In this document: piece after piece, positions 35,447 to 43,108 of the stretch
Numbering within the stretch: position 1 is the first letter of the stretch
Layout of the letters: each line of letters opens with the position of its first letter
DNA from: DYFC01 sp041658585
Lineage (GTDB): Bacteria; Nitrospirota; Thermodesulfovibrionia; Thermodesulfovibrionales; SM23-35
Assembly (NCBI GenBank): GCA_041658585.1
Contig: JBAZZX010000001.1
Location: forward strand, 1-64,000
Direction: 5' to 3'
Length of the DNA: 64,000 bases
Translations under genes and position numbers: made by a program
The notes under the pieces: model-generated
The model's input: only the letters and a program-made list of their open reading frames with translations
What the model was told of the DNA's origin: nothing
Databases searched by the model: none

Positions 35447-35614
35447 TCAAAAAAGTTTAGGTTCAATGTAGTCTTTAAAGGATGTGCAATTGTATTTCTT
35501 TTTGCAGTTGGCATGACATGCTTTTACGTACTGAAAGCATTCCTTGACCGGGCACCAGATTTTATTTGCGTCCCTCATCCGGTCATCATCTTTCCTTGCA
35601 GGTTTCTTAATCAT
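35447..35614 (-). CDS. Small cysteine-rich protein, function unknown
   Basis: A 55-residue protein from ATG 35614: MIKKPARKDDDRMRDANKIW, then CPVKECFQYVKACHANC and KKKYNCTSFKDYIEPKLF. Five cysteines in a C-x4-C-x6-C-x3-C-x5-C pattern plus a His suggest a metal or cluster-binding fold, or disulfides. There is no signal peptide, so a cytoplasmic metal site is more likely. No strong ribosome-binding site is seen, which lowers confidence, but the protein-like composition and end at a shared hairpin support it. I do not recognise the family. Confidence 0.6.
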   Translation of the reverse strand: MIKKPARKDDDRMRDANKIWCPVKECFQYVKACHANCKKKYNCTSFKDYIEPKLF

Positions 35615-35728
35615 CTCATATCGGCTTAAGACCGCCCAATGTCAGCCTGTAGTTGTCCATATAATCAATCTTAAAATAAACATAATGAAAATTTCTCTAT
35701 ATTTGACTTGTTCATACGCAATATTGAT

Positions 35729-36007
35729 TTACTTTCTATAAGCATCCCCTCGCGGAAGGATAGCAACGATTTCGGCAACTTTATCCTCCTGAAAGAGGCG
35801 GTAAATTACCCGCCGGTCGCCGACTCTATATCTATAAAGTCCTTTTAACCGGCCTGTCAGGGATTTGATGTTTTTGCCATATAAAGGTGTTTTTTCTAAT
35901 TCCTCAAAACAACTGTCAAGTCTTTGCTGCATTTCCTTTGTCGACTTGTCATAGGATTTTTCAGCCGGTTTTGTTAAGACTATTTCCCAGATTTCTTTTT
36001 TCTCCAT
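35729..36007 (-). CDS. RelE/ParE-family toxin
   Basis: A 92-residue protein with the RelE-type fold signature: basic N-terminal helix region (KPAEKSYDKSTKEMQQRLDS), then KSLTGRLKGLYRYRVGDRRVIYRLF and a terminal ILPRGDAYRK. Arg and Tyr residues of the RxGDxRxIYR core correspond to ribosome-dependent mRNA cleavage in RelE relatives. It follows its antitoxin gene with a 28-base overlap and is expected to act as a growth-inhibiting ribonuclease neutralised by that antitoxin. Confidence 0.87.
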   Translation of the reverse strand: MEKKEIWEIVLTKPAEKSYDKSTKEMQQRLDSCFEELEKTPLYGKNIKSLTGRLKGLYRYRVGDRRVIYRLFQEDKVAEIVAILPRGDAYRK

Positions 36008-36222
36008 TTAACGGCCTCGCCTCTTTCAGAAGCTTTTAACCCCTCATTAATCTCTTCAACCCACTCAGGATGGGATAGTATCTCAAGCGTCTCACGATGT
36101 CTTTCGATATATTCATCTATAAGCTCTGTAAGTATTTCTTTTATATCTCTTTTCTCGACGCACGCAATAATTTTAAGCGTATCCCTTTTTTCTTCAGGGA
36201 TTCTTACCGTAGTAGTTGACAT
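35980..36222 (-). CDS. Ribbon-helix-helix antitoxin paired with the RelE-type toxin
   Basis: An 80-residue protein starting MSTTTVRIPEEKRDTLKIIA, the beta-strand and first helix of a ribbon-helix-helix (CopG/Arc-like) DNA-binding domain, followed by a long charged helix and a basic tail. Ribosome-binding site AGGAGGTAAG lies upstream. Its end overlaps the toxin by 28 bases. The usual role is to bind the toxin and autorepress the operon; the AT-rich region upstream could be the operator. Confidence 0.85.
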   Translation of the reverse strand: MSTTTVRIPEEKRDTLKIIACVEKRDIKEILTELIDEYIERHRETLEILSHPEWVEEINEGLKASERGEAVKWRKKKSGK

Positions 36223-36388
36223 ATATATCTTACCTCCTGAAATTAGTCTACTTGTTTCAATTAGAGGTTGTCAAATCAATCAGAACCTAAATTGAGCGAT
36301 TCTTAATAATAGAATCAGGGAACTTCTTGAATTTACTATCAACATAGAAAAAGCAGTTAACCCGAAAAATGCATTTAAACTGTCAAAG

Positions 36389-36539
36389 AAACTGCGGATG
36401 TGTAAAATAAATTTATTTTTCGATACAATAGTGTACTTATATAGATGTGTTACCAAATTATTTTTATGCAATTACCATGAACTATCTTTTTAAATAAATT
36501 CATCGAGTTAAATAAATTTATTTTACACATCCGCAGTTT
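36389..36539. repeat. Perfect 30-bp inverted repeat flanking a 91-bp AT-rich centre
   Basis: The left arm at 36389-36418 (AAACTGCGGATGTGT..., ending TTTATTT) is the exact reverse complement of the right arm at 36510-36539. Outside the arms TTAACCCG and GGGTTAA also mirror each other, with extra bases on the left. The right end lies 17 bases before holB. It could be a MITE with terminal inverted repeats, or an invertible segment; neither a transposase nor a recombinase is adjacent. Confidence 0.85.
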
Positions 36540-36556
36540 TTGGGTTAAGGTAGATC

Positions 36557-37651
36557 ATGTCATTCAAAGATATAATCGGACAGGATAAGGCGGTAAGTAT
36601 TCTTCTCAGGACCATTCAGAGGGGGAGGGTACCGTCGTCGTATATTTTTGCGGGAGAATCCGGTATAGGTAAAAAACTTGCCGCTATGAATCTTGCGAAA
36701 GCTCTTAACTGTTTGGGCAGCGGGCAGGCGGAAGAAAGCAGGGGATTACTTGACAATCCCGAAGCGCTCTCCGGCGGTTCGCATTCCGAAATTGACGCCT
36801 GTGATAAATGTCCGTCATGCCGGAAGATAGACAAGGGCATTCATCCCGATTTTCTCCTGATTAGCCCGGACAGCGGTCAGATCAGGATTGAAGAGATACG
36901 CGCGATAGATGATGCTCTCTCTCTCAAGGCATTTGAGGGAAGGTATAAGATTGTAATCGTCGATGACGCGGACACTATGAATCAGTATGCTGCAAATGCC
37001 TTTCTCAAAACGCTTGAAGAACCTCCTGAAGACACTCTGCTTGTCCTGATATCGTCAAATCCCGAGCATCTGCCCGATACCATAAAGTCCCGGTGTTCCC
37101 GTTTAAATTTTACTACTTTGTCCGATGAGGCATGTGCAAAAGTAATAGAAAAGGTCGTTCGGCAGCAGGCGTCAGTCAATGCGCAGGGCAAGAAGAAAAA
37201 AGACGATCCCTCAAAAACTTCCGGCCCCCCCGACCCCCGGACCCTTTCATTGCTTGTTCGTCTTTCGATGGGGCGGCCCGGTTATGCGGTTTCAGGCGGC
37301 CTGCTTGAAGAAAGGGAATGGTTTTTCGGACTTCTCAAGGGGATGCTGAATGCCGAAAAGGACGGCTGGAGTTCAAGGGAGGAAATGGAACGGTGGTTCG
37401 ACTTTATCCTCCTTTTGCTCAGGGACATGACTATCTTAAAGATCACCCGTAACGAATCCGGATTAATCAACAGGGACCTGAAAGATTATATAAATAAACT
37501 GAGCAGTTCTATGGACTTAAAAGTTATAATAGAAAGTTATATAAAGCTAAATGCCTTAAAAGGCTGCTGCAATTTTAATTTAAATAAATCCCTCACATGG
37601 AATTACACCGGTTCACTTTTGAGGGCGAGGATGGATATTACAAATGCCTGA
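36557..37651 (+). CDS. holB: DNA polymerase III delta' subunit
   Basis: A 364-residue clamp-loader subunit: FKDIIGQDKAV opening, a degenerate Walker A (GESGIGKK, without the following Ser/Thr), the CDKCPSC zinc-binding knuckle near 90, IVIVDDADTMN (Walker B-like), and the SRC arginine finger (KSRCSRLNF). These fit delta' (HolB), which loads the beta clamp but does not itself hydrolyse ATP. Residues about 205-225 contain a low-complexity insert. The end overlaps the ricT start by eight bases. Confidence 0.92.
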   Translation: MSFKDIIGQDKAVSILLRTIQRGRVPSSYIFAGESGIGKKLAAMNLAKALNCLGSGQAEESRGLLDNPEALSGGSHSEIDACDKCPSCRKIDKGIHPDFLLISPDSGQIRIEEIRAIDDALSLKAFEGRYKIVIVDDADTMNQYAANAFLKTLEEPPEDTLLVLISSNPEHLPDTIKSRCSRLNFTTLSDEACAKVIEKVVRQQASVNAQGKKKKDDPSKTSGPPDPRTLSLLVRLSMGRPGYAVSGGLLEEREWFFGLLKGMLNAEKDGWSSREEMERWFDFILLLLRDMTILKITRNESGLINRDLKDYINKLSSSMDLKVIIESYIKLNALKGCCNFNLNKSLTWNYTGSLLRARMDITNA

Positions 37652-38540
37652 CATTGTTGGGATAAGATTTAAGCCGTGCGGGAAGGTCTATGACTTCGAG
37701 GCCAATGACATCGAGGTCCGCAAAGGGGACCTTATCGTCGTAGAATCCGAGCTCGGACTTAATATAGGCACTATTGTTCTTGAACGCCGCACCGTAGAAG
37801 ACTCGGACAGAAAACTGAAAAAAATTATCCGCAAGGTCAATGAAGAAGACCTCCTCCAGCAAGAGGACAATAAAAAACTTGAGCAAGACGCGAAACTATA
37901 TTCTCTTGAGAGGATAATGGCGCGGGGTCTCCCTATGAAGCTTATCAACACCGAGGCGACCCTCGACAGAAAACGCATCATTTTTTATTTCACTGCGGAA
38001 AAGAGGATAGACTTCAGGGAGCTGGTGAAAGACCTTGCTTCAAGGTTCAAGACGAGGATAGAGATGCGGCAGATCGGCGTAAGGGATGGAGCGCGCATTA
38101 TCGGCAGTCTCGGCGTTTGCGGAAGGGAACTGTGTTGCGCAAAATTTCTTATAGCCTTTGAACCTATATCTATCAAGATGGCAAAAAAACAGGAGCTCGT
38201 CCTCAATACGGGTAAACTGTCCGGCGTATGCGGAAGACTCATGTGCTGTCTGGGTTATGAATATTCGGAAACCTACACCGAGGACAAGACCCTCCGGGAA
38301 GATGAGGCCGCCTCGATTGTCGAAGAAGGCGAATCAGAGGAAATTATTGTAGCCTCGGGTGATCCGCCCGGAGAGGCTCCGGAACTGACCCTTAGAGATG
38401 AACCGACCACGGTAGAACCCTCTCAGGAGACGGCTGCCACGCAGCAACAACCGGGTAAACAGGACGGCATGGAAAAACCCAGGAAATGGCATCCGAAAAG
38501 AAAAAGACGTAAATTCCATCAAAAGAAGACGCCGCAGTAA
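37644..38540 (+). CDS. ricT: RicT/YaaT-type PSP1-domain protein
   Basis: A 298-residue protein with a PSP1 domain (about 1-230). It contains the cysteine pattern VCGRELCCAKFL and VCGRLMCCLGYEY, the iron-sulfur-binding cysteines of RicT. In Bacillus the RicT-RicA-RicF complex carries [4Fe-4S] clusters and influences RNA maturation with RNase Y; in other phyla the role is less clear. The C-terminus is low-complexity and ends in a basic tail (RKWHPKRKRRKFHQKK). Overlap with holB and the tmk-holB-ricT order known from Bacillus support identity. Confidence 0.9.
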   Translation: MPDIVGIRFKPCGKVYDFEANDIEVRKGDLIVVESELGLNIGTIVLERRTVEDSDRKLKKIIRKVNEEDLLQQEDNKKLEQDAKLYSLERIMARGLPMKLINTEATLDRKRIIFYFTAEKRIDFRELVKDLASRFKTRIEMRQIGVRDGARIIGSLGVCGRELCCAKFLIAFEPISIKMAKKQELVLNTGKLSGVCGRLMCCLGYEYSETYTEDKTLREDEAASIVEEGESEEIIVASGDPPGEAPELTLRDEPTTVEPSQETAATQQQPGKQDGMEKPRKWHPKRKRRKFHQKKTPQ

Positions 38541-38587
38541 AATATCTTTTGTATAAGATGAAAGAGAGACCAATTTACTAAGGAGTT

Positions 38588-38712
38588 CATAAGAAAAGCC
38601 ACACACCCTCACCCTTGCCCTCTCCCCTCAAGGGAGAGGGGACTTAAGAATTTCCCCTCCCTTGAGGGGAGGGGTTAAAGGGGAGGGTGTTTAAATGTGG
38701 CTTTACTTATGA
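38588..38712. repeat. Palindromic repeat element, copy 2 (core at 38603-38690)
   Basis: The core matches copy 1 (117-204) nearly base for base over 88 nt, with the same three-way-junction pairing. Flanking TCATAAG at 38588-38594 and CTTATGA at 38706-38712 form an outer inverted repeat, and GCCACA/TGTGGC also pair, as in copy 1. Located between ricT and metG. Confidence 0.88.
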
Positions 38713-38732
38713 TCGTATTAATAAATCAGAAA

Positions 38733-38802
38733 ATCTCCCCTTACCCCTCTTTACCAAAGAGGGGTATAAATCCTCCCTTTGCCAAAGGGAGGTTAGGAGG
38801 AA
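38733..38802. repeat. Double-hairpin repeat (CCTCTTTACCAAAGAGG and CCTCCCTTTGCCAAAGGGAGG)
   Basis: Two adjacent perfect 9-bp hairpins, CCCCTCTTT/AAAGAGGGG and CCTCCCTTT/AAAGGGAGG, sit inside an outer region TCTCCCCTTACCC with GGTTAGGAGG. The second motif resembles the sequence read in-frame within copA (45527-45574). It follows copy 2 directly and precedes metG. Confidence 0.7.
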
Positions 38803-38854
38803 TTTTATAAGTAATGTTGTTATTACTATGAGACGGTTAATAAGGATTAAGTAA

Positions 38855-40420
38855 ATGGATAAATTTTATATAACAACGCCGATATATTATGTCAACGACG
38901 TCCCCCATATAGGTCATGCCTATACAACAATAGCCGCAGATATTCTTTCCAGATACAACAGGCTCAAAGGGAAAGAGGTCTTTTTTTTAACAGGCACCGA
39001 CGAGCACGGGCAGAAGGTTGAAAAAGCTGCAAAGGAAAAGGGCCTTGGTCCGAAGGAACACGCAGACCGTATGGTTGAGAATTATAAGAACCTGTGGGAA
39101 AAACTTAATATTCGTTATGACGCTTTTATCCGTACTACGGACAAAGGGCATGAAAAGGTCGTGCAGAGCGTTTTACAGGAACTTTATAACACGGGAGAGA
39201 TCGAAAAGAGGCTGTATGCAGGATGGTATTGTGTGCCTGATGAACGCTTCTGGACTGAAAAGGAAGTTGTTGAAGGAAATTGCCCTGATTGCAAAAGACC
39301 TGTAGAGCAGATTACGGAAGAGAATTACTTTTTCCTGATGTCGAAATATCAGGAAAGGCTCATCCGTTATATCGAAGAAAACCCCTATTACATTCTGCCG
39401 GAGACGAGAAGGAACGAGGTCCTCGGCTTTCTGAAAAATAACCCCCTCGGCGATCTTTGTATCTCGCGCCCCAAGCAGAGACTCTCCTGGGGCGTCCCAT
39501 TGCCTTTTGATGATAACTTTGTAACCTATGTCTGGTTTGACGCCCTTACCAATTATTACTCGGCCACAAAGTATCTTGCGCCCTCCGCAAAAGCTTGCAG
39601 CTCTGATGACTGGTGGCCGGCTGAGCACCATCTGATCGGCAAGGACATACTCACAACACATGCTGTTTACTGGTCGGCCATGCTGATGGCCCTCGGGTTG
39701 CCGCTTCCTAAAAACATATTCGCCCATGGCTGGTGGACGGTACAAGGCAGGAAGATGTCCAAATCACTCGGTAATGTTGTTGATCCCTGCAGGATTGCCG
39801 AACAGTTCGGGGCCGACGCCTTCAGATATTTCCTGTTCAGGGAAGTGACCTTCGGCCTTGATGGAGATTTCTCCGAGCAGGCAATAACGCAGCGCTTTAA
39901 TACCGACCTCGCAAACGACCTCGGTAATCTGGTAAGCCGCTCTCTCACTATGATAGAAAAATACCGGAACGGGGTTGTTCCCGAACCTTCGGACGGCAAA
40001 GACAGGGACGGACTGGAGAAAAAACTTCAGGCATGGTTTAAAGATCCGCAGGACGGTCTTATTTCAAGTTTCGACAAACATCTGCATTATCTTGAACTGC
40101 ATATAGCTCTTGCAAACCTGTGGACATTCATAAATGAAATAAACGAGTACATACAACATGCCGTTCCATGGAAGGAAACCGACCAGGACGTTCTTTCCAA
40201 TATCTTATATACCCTTGCCGAAGCCCTCCGGCTTATAGCTATCTTCCTCTATCCCTTTATGCCGTCAACAGCCGAAAAAATATGGGAACAACTTAATATT
40301 GGAGGAGATATTTCAAAAGCCAACATCCTTACCGATTCACAGTGGGGTAAAATGAAACCCGGCGTCACAATTCGGAAAGGGCCCGCCCTTTTCCCGCGTA
40401 TAGAAAAAAAGAAAGAATAA
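38855..40420 (+). CDS. metG: Methionyl-tRNA synthetase
   Basis: A 521-residue class I synthetase: HIGH motif as PHIGHAYT (near 20) and KMSKS as GRKMSKSLGN (near 300). Domain order is catalytic core with one zinc-knuckle region (WYCVPDERFW...NCPDC) and a helical anticodon-binding domain; there is no C-terminal EMAP/tRNA-binding extension, so this is the short form of the enzyme. The zinc region resembles a partly degenerate knuckle. A 300-base stretch of repeats separates it from ricT. Confidence 0.96.
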   Translation: MDKFYITTPIYYVNDVPHIGHAYTTIAADILSRYNRLKGKEVFFLTGTDEHGQKVEKAAKEKGLGPKEHADRMVENYKNLWEKLNIRYDAFIRTTDKGHEKVVQSVLQELYNTGEIEKRLYAGWYCVPDERFWTEKEVVEGNCPDCKRPVEQITEENYFFLMSKYQERLIRYIEENPYYILPETRRNEVLGFLKNNPLGDLCISRPKQRLSWGVPLPFDDNFVTYVWFDALTNYYSATKYLAPSAKACSSDDWWPAEHHLIGKDILTTHAVYWSAMLMALGLPLPKNIFAHGWWTVQGRKMSKSLGNVVDPCRIAEQFGADAFRYFLFREVTFGLDGDFSEQAITQRFNTDLANDLGNLVSRSLTMIEKYRNGVVPEPSDGKDRDGLEKKLQAWFKDPQDGLISSFDKHLHYLELHIALANLWTFINEINEYIQHAVPWKETDQDVLSNILYTLAEALRLIAIFLYPFMPSTAEKIWEQLNIGGDISKANILTDSQWGKMKPGVTIRKGPALFPRIEKKKE

Positions 40421-40426
40421 CTGTTC

Positions 40427-40456
40427 TTGACTTCAAAAGAATCTCTCGGATAATAT
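40427..40456 (+). promoter_or_regulatory. Strong putative sigma-70 promoter for rpiB-glyA
   Basis: TTGACT at 40427-40432, 18-base spacer, TAATAT at 40451-40456, followed by the rpiB start at 40486. Overlaps the palindrome at 40447-40476. Confidence 0.7.
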
Positions 40457-40476
40457 TAAGGTATCTTAATTATCCG
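40447..40476. promoter_or_regulatory. Inverted repeat overlapping the -10 box (possible operator or leader hairpin)
   Basis: CGGATAATATTAAG and CTTAATTATCCG are inverted around GTAT, twelve pairs with a two-base bulge. It covers the -10 box and the likely start site, so it may bind a repressor or form a short leader stem. It does not match the NrdR box consensus as I know it. Confidence 0.5.
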
Positions 40477-40485
40477 AATACCAAT

Positions 40486-40944
40486 ATGACAATTGCAATC
40501 GGCTGTGACCATGCAGGGGTGGAACTCAAAAATGAGCTTCTCTCACTGTTAAACAATCTCCGGATCCAATATATTGACTACGGGACGGACAGCCCTGAAT
40601 CGGTAGATTACCCTGATTTTGGCGAAAAGGTATCCGACGCCGTATCTTCAGGGAAGATAGAATTGGGGATACTCATCTGTGGCACGGGCATAGGAATGTC
40701 TATCGTAGCCAATAAATTTCCGGGAGTTAGGGCGTCTCTATGCAATGACCTTTTCACCGCAAAGATGAGCAGACTTCACAATGACGCCAATATACTTGTC
40801 ATCGGCGGAAGGATCGTCGGGAAAGACCTTGCAAAAGAGATCGTCAAAACATGGGTGAGCACTCCTTTTGAAGGGAACCGGCACTGCAGAAGACTTGATA
40901 AAATAACAAAAATAGAGAAACGTTTAAAGAAACATGGCATTTGA
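40486..40944 (+). CDS. rpiB: Ribose-5-phosphate isomerase B
   Basis: A 152-residue RpiB/LacAB-type isomerase that interconverts ribose-5-phosphate and ribulose-5-phosphate. Motifs: GCDHAGVELK at the N-terminus, ICGTGIGMSIVANKFPGVRA with the catalytic Cys, and HNDANILVIGGRIVG. It overlaps glyA by 11 bases, consistent with a small operon that also feeds one-carbon metabolism. Confidence 0.95.
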   Translation: MTIAIGCDHAGVELKNELLSLLNNLRIQYIDYGTDSPESVDYPDFGEKVSDAVSSGKIELGILICGTGIGMSIVANKFPGVRASLCNDLFTAKMSRLHNDANILVIGGRIVGKDLAKEIVKTWVSTPFEGNRHCRRLDKITKIEKRLKKHGI

Positions 40945-42172
40945 AAATCTTAAATCAACCGACCCTGAAGTGTATGAAGCCGTCATTAAAGAACTTGAAC
41001 GGGAGCAGAAGAATATTGTTCTCATAGCATCCGAAAACTACGCAAGCCCTGCCGTGCTTGAAGTGCAGGGTTCCGTCTTTACCAACAAATATGCGGAAGG
41101 ATATCCCGGCAGGCGTTATTACGGCGGCTGTGAATATGCGGACGTCACAGAAAGCCTTGCCGTCGGCAGGGCCAAACAGCTTTTCGGGGCCGACCATGTA
41201 AATGTACAGCCGCATTCCGGTTCACAGGCCAATATGGCCGTTCTTTTCTCGGTGCTGAAGCCCGGCGATACTATATTGAGCATGAGACTAAGCCACGGCG
41301 GTCATCTCTCTCATGGGGCGTCGATTAACTTTTCGGGAATTTTTTATAAAATTGTTTTTTACGGCGTAAACAGGGATACGGGCTATATTGATTATGAAGA
41401 AATAAGACGTCTTGCGCTTGAGAATAAACCGAAAATCATACTGGTCGGCGCAAGCGCCTATTCGCGTACTATTGATTTCAGCGTATTCTCTGATATAGCA
41501 AAAGAATCCGGCGCTTATTTAATGGCGGATATAGCACATATAGCCGGGCTTGTCGCGGCAGGACTGCATCCGTCTCCGGTGCCTTATGCGGATTTTGTCA
41601 CCACAACAACCCATAAAACCCTGAGAGGTCCGAGGGGCGGGATGATTATGTGCAAGGCCGAGTATGCGAAAGCCATAGACAAGATGATTTTCCCCGGGAT
41701 ACAGGGCGGGCCCCTTGTTCATGTCATAGCTGCAAAAGCCGTCGCACTGAAAGAGGCTCTTAGTCCCCAGTTTAAAGACTATCAGGCTATGGTCATTAAA
41801 AATGCCCGGAAACTTGCGGAAGAACTCATTAAAAATGGCTTTAAGATTTTTTCAGGCGGCACTGACAACCACCTGATGCTTGTCGACTTGAATAATAAAG
41901 ATATTACGGGGAAAGAGGCGGAAGAAGCCCTTGGGAAGGCCGGAATAACCGTCAACAAAAACGTAATCCCCTATGACGAAAGGCCGGCGACTATAACAAG
42001 CGGCATCAGGCTCGGCACACCGTGCGTAACAACAAGAGGCATGGGTGAAACGGAGATTGTCGAGATCGCCGAAATAATATCTTCGGTCATACAAAACAAT
42101 AACGATTATGAAGCAATCGGCGCCCTGAGAAACAGGGTAGAGACCCTTTGCAAGAGATTCCCGATATATTAA
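40934..42172 (+). CDS. glyA: Serine hydroxymethyltransferase
   Basis: A 412-residue PLP enzyme that converts serine and tetrahydrofolate to glycine and methylene-tetrahydrofolate. The PLP lysine lies in TTTTHKTLRGPRGG (near 230). Other marks are IASENYASPAVLEVQGS near the N-terminus, NVQPHSGSQAN and the substrate-binding TSGIRLGTP region. Length and sequence are typical. It sits between rpiB and nrdR in a common bacterial arrangement. Confidence 0.97.
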   Translation: MAFENLKSTDPEVYEAVIKELEREQKNIVLIASENYASPAVLEVQGSVFTNKYAEGYPGRRYYGGCEYADVTESLAVGRAKQLFGADHVNVQPHSGSQANMAVLFSVLKPGDTILSMRLSHGGHLSHGASINFSGIFYKIVFYGVNRDTGYIDYEEIRRLALENKPKIILVGASAYSRTIDFSVFSDIAKESGAYLMADIAHIAGLVAAGLHPSPVPYADFVTTTTHKTLRGPRGGMIMCKAEYAKAIDKMIFPGIQGGPLVHVIAAKAVALKEALSPQFKDYQAMVIKNARKLAEELIKNGFKIFSGGTDNHLMLVDLNNKDITGKEAEEALGKAGITVNKNVIPYDERPATITSGIRLGTPCVTTRGMGETEIVEIAEIISSVIQNNNDYEAIGALRNRVETLCKRFPIY

Positions 42173-42210
42173 ATTAAATCCTAACCTCTAAATTCTAATC
42201 GGATTTTATT

Positions 42211-42666
42211 ATGAAATGTCCTTTCTGCAGCAATCTTGAAGACAAAGTCATAGACTCCCGCACCAGCAGGGAGGGCGACGCAATACGCCGCAGGCGGGAA
42301 TGCCTGAAATGCGGGAAGCGTTTCACATCATACGAACGCGTAGAAGACATTATCCCCATGGTTGTGAAAAAAGACGGCAGGCGCGAACCCTTTGAGAGGC
42401 TGAAGATCCTTGGAGGTCTGAAAAAAGCCTGCGAAAAAAGACCCATCGGCATGGAAACCCTTGAAGGCATTGCAGACTCCCTAGAAAAAAAACTGATCGG
42501 CCTTAGCGTTAAAGAGATTCCGAGCGCCTGGGTCGGTGAAGAGGTAGTGGGCGCCCTAAGGGAACTCGATAAAGTAGCCTACGTCAGATTCGCCTCAGTC
42601 TACCGCCAGTTCAAAGACATCAACGAACTGATGAACGAAGTAAAAACCCTTTTTGAACACAAATAG
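42211..42666 (+). CDS. nrdR: Transcriptional repressor of ribonucleotide reductase
   Basis: A 151-residue NrdR protein: N-terminal zinc ribbon with CPFC and CLKC pairs, followed by an ATP-cone domain (VVKKDGRREPF start, GALRELDKVAYVRFASVYRQF end). NrdR senses ATP/dATP and represses nrd genes. No nrd gene or NrdR box was seen in the window. Convergent with the DUF302 gene, only six bases apart. Confidence 0.96.
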   Translation: MKCPFCSNLEDKVIDSRTSREGDAIRRRRECLKCGKRFTSYERVEDIIPMVVKKDGRREPFERLKILGGLKKACEKRPIGMETLEGIADSLEKKLIGLSVKEIPSAWVGEEVVGALRELDKVAYVRFASVYRQFKDINELMNEVKTLFEHK

Positions 42667-42672
42667 CAAAAC

Positions 42673-43059
42673 CTATAAACTTTCGATCACCTTCTTGAGT
42701 TTAGCATGTACCTGTTGGGCCACATTGCCTAATAAGGGGTTATTTATTGCCTGCATGGATACTATGGGATCGATTGCGGCGACTTCGACCTTACCTTCGG
42801 AAAGCTCCTGAACAATGACATTGCAGGGCAGCATCAAGCCTATCTTGTCTTCGGCCTGCAATGCCTGGTAGGCGAACGGCGGGTTGCAGGCGCCGAGGAT
42901 TCTGTATTTCCTGAAATCCGCATTCAGTTTTTTCTTCAGGGTCGCCTGGACGTCGATGTCGGTAAGAATGCCGAATCCCTCTTTCTTCAATTCTTCGGTA
43001 ACTCTTGCAACCACTTCCTCAAATGACACATTTAATGTTTTGCTGAAATAATAAGACAT
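42673..43059 (-). CDS. DUF302 domain protein
   Basis: A 128-residue soluble protein with the DUF302 pattern: SFEEVVARVTEELKKEGFGILTDIDVQATLKKK, then ILGACNPPFAYQALQAEDKIGLMLPCNVIV. These proteins bind no known cofactor with certainty; the conserved Cys in LGACNPP and LPCNV could coordinate metal. The start at 43059 follows a GGAGG site; an ATG 12 bases upstream lacks one. It is last in the copper island and may be co-transcribed with copA. Confidence 0.85.
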   Translation of the reverse strand: MSYYFSKTLNVSFEEVVARVTEELKKEGFGILTDIDVQATLKKKLNADFRKYRILGACNPPFAYQALQAEDKIGLMLPCNVIVQELSEGKVEVAAIDPIVSMQAINNPLLGNVAQQVHAKLKKVIESL

Positions 43060-43085
43060 GGCGGCCTCCATTAATGAAAATTAAA

Positions 43086-43103
43086 CGCAGGCTAAAGCCT
43101 GCG
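43086..43103. repeat. Short CGCAGGCT palindrome between copA and DUF302
   Basis: CGCAGGCT and AGCCTGCG pair around AA. A related CGCAGGCT...AGCCTGCG pattern occurs as a dispersed intergenic repeat in many bacteria, and it may act as an mRNA-stabilising hairpin between the two genes. Confidence 0.7.
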
Positions 43104-43108
43104 CCTAC

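Noticed and set aside
35423..35629. 68-codon plus-strand frame over the small Cys gene
   Set aside because: It starts inside the hairpin loop; the opposite strand gives a more protein-like, cysteine-patterned product ending at the hairpin.
36280..36471. 63-codon minus-strand frame spanning the left arm of the 30-bp inverted repeat
   Set aside because: AT-rich, overlaps the repeat, no ribosome-binding site or family.
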